Origin: Chlamydiia bacterium
Lineage (GTDB): Bacteria > Chlamydiota > Chlamydiia > Chlamydiales > FEN-1388
Reading direction: 5' to 3'
DNA length: 6,107 nucleotides
Assembly: GCA_028293095.1 (NCBI GenBank)
Contig: JAQGPK010000155.1
Coordinates: forward strand, 1 to 6,107
The translations under genes were made by a program, and so were the position numbers. Each line of letters opens with the position of its first letter. Within the stretch, counting starts at the first letter, position 1. Positions 6,083 to 6,107 of the stretch are shown in pieces. The notes under the pieces are model-generated. The model did not search any database, was not told the origin of the DNA, and was given only the letters and a program-made list of their open reading frames with translations.

Positions 6083-6107
6083 ATGTGGAAAATTATAGCT
6101 TTCTTTT
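6083..6107 (+). CDS. Start of an unidentified gene, cut by the window end
   Basis: Eight codons are visible, reading M-W-K-I-I-A-F-F, preceded by a strong AAGGAG. A Lys followed by hydrophobic residues is how a signal peptide or a first membrane helix begins, so an exported or membrane protein is likely. Nothing more can be said about its identity. It is divergent from the propeller gene. Confidence 0.65.

Overview
The window is 6.1 kb of AT-rich bacterial DNA. It holds two complete long genes, two genes cut by the window edges and one repeat-filled intergenic region. Nothing fixes the taxon: there is no rRNA, tRNA or housekeeping gene. The AT-rich base use, a very long MORN-variant repeat protein with a signal peptide, a Fsr-like MFS carrier and a secreted TIG/beta-propeller/PKD protein would fit an environmental (Parachlamydia- or Simkania-like) chlamydia or another host-associated Gram-negative bacterium. 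That is a guess, not a call.

Layout. (1) 1-1119, plus strand: the 3' part of an MFS transporter, resembling the fosmidomycin-resistance (Fsr) branch; its N-terminus lies outside the window. (2) 1120-1629: 510 bases without a credible gene. They carry two long imperfect inverted repeats built of 9-base units (CACAGAGA-type and ACGCAAAGA-type) in interleaved order A-B-A'-B'. Just before the next gene there is a separate small dyad and a good ribosome binding site. (3) 1630-3987, plus strand: a 785-residue exported protein made almost entirely of about 29 MORN-variant (YwqK-like) repeats, mostly in exact 24-residue register. (4) 3992-4022: a 13-bp perfect hairpin with A and T tracts, a bidirectional terminator shared by the two convergent genes. 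(5) 4018-5907, minus strand: a 629-residue exported protein with a TIG domain, a YVTN-type seven-bladed propeller, a PKD domain, a Thr-Pro linker and a very basic FN3-like C-terminal domain. (6) 5908-6082: a very AT-rich divergent intergenic region. (7) 6083 onward, plus strand: the first eight codons of another gene with a strong Shine-Dalgarno sequence and a hydrophobic start.

How they work together. No shared pathway is visible. The two complete genes face each other and share a terminator, so they are separate transcription units. Both encode exported, repeat-built, probably protein- or glycan-binding proteins, which makes this look like an envelope or surface-protein neighbourhood. The most unusual features are the interleaved repeat block, the length and regularity of the MORN-variant array, and the sharp charge split in the propeller protein.
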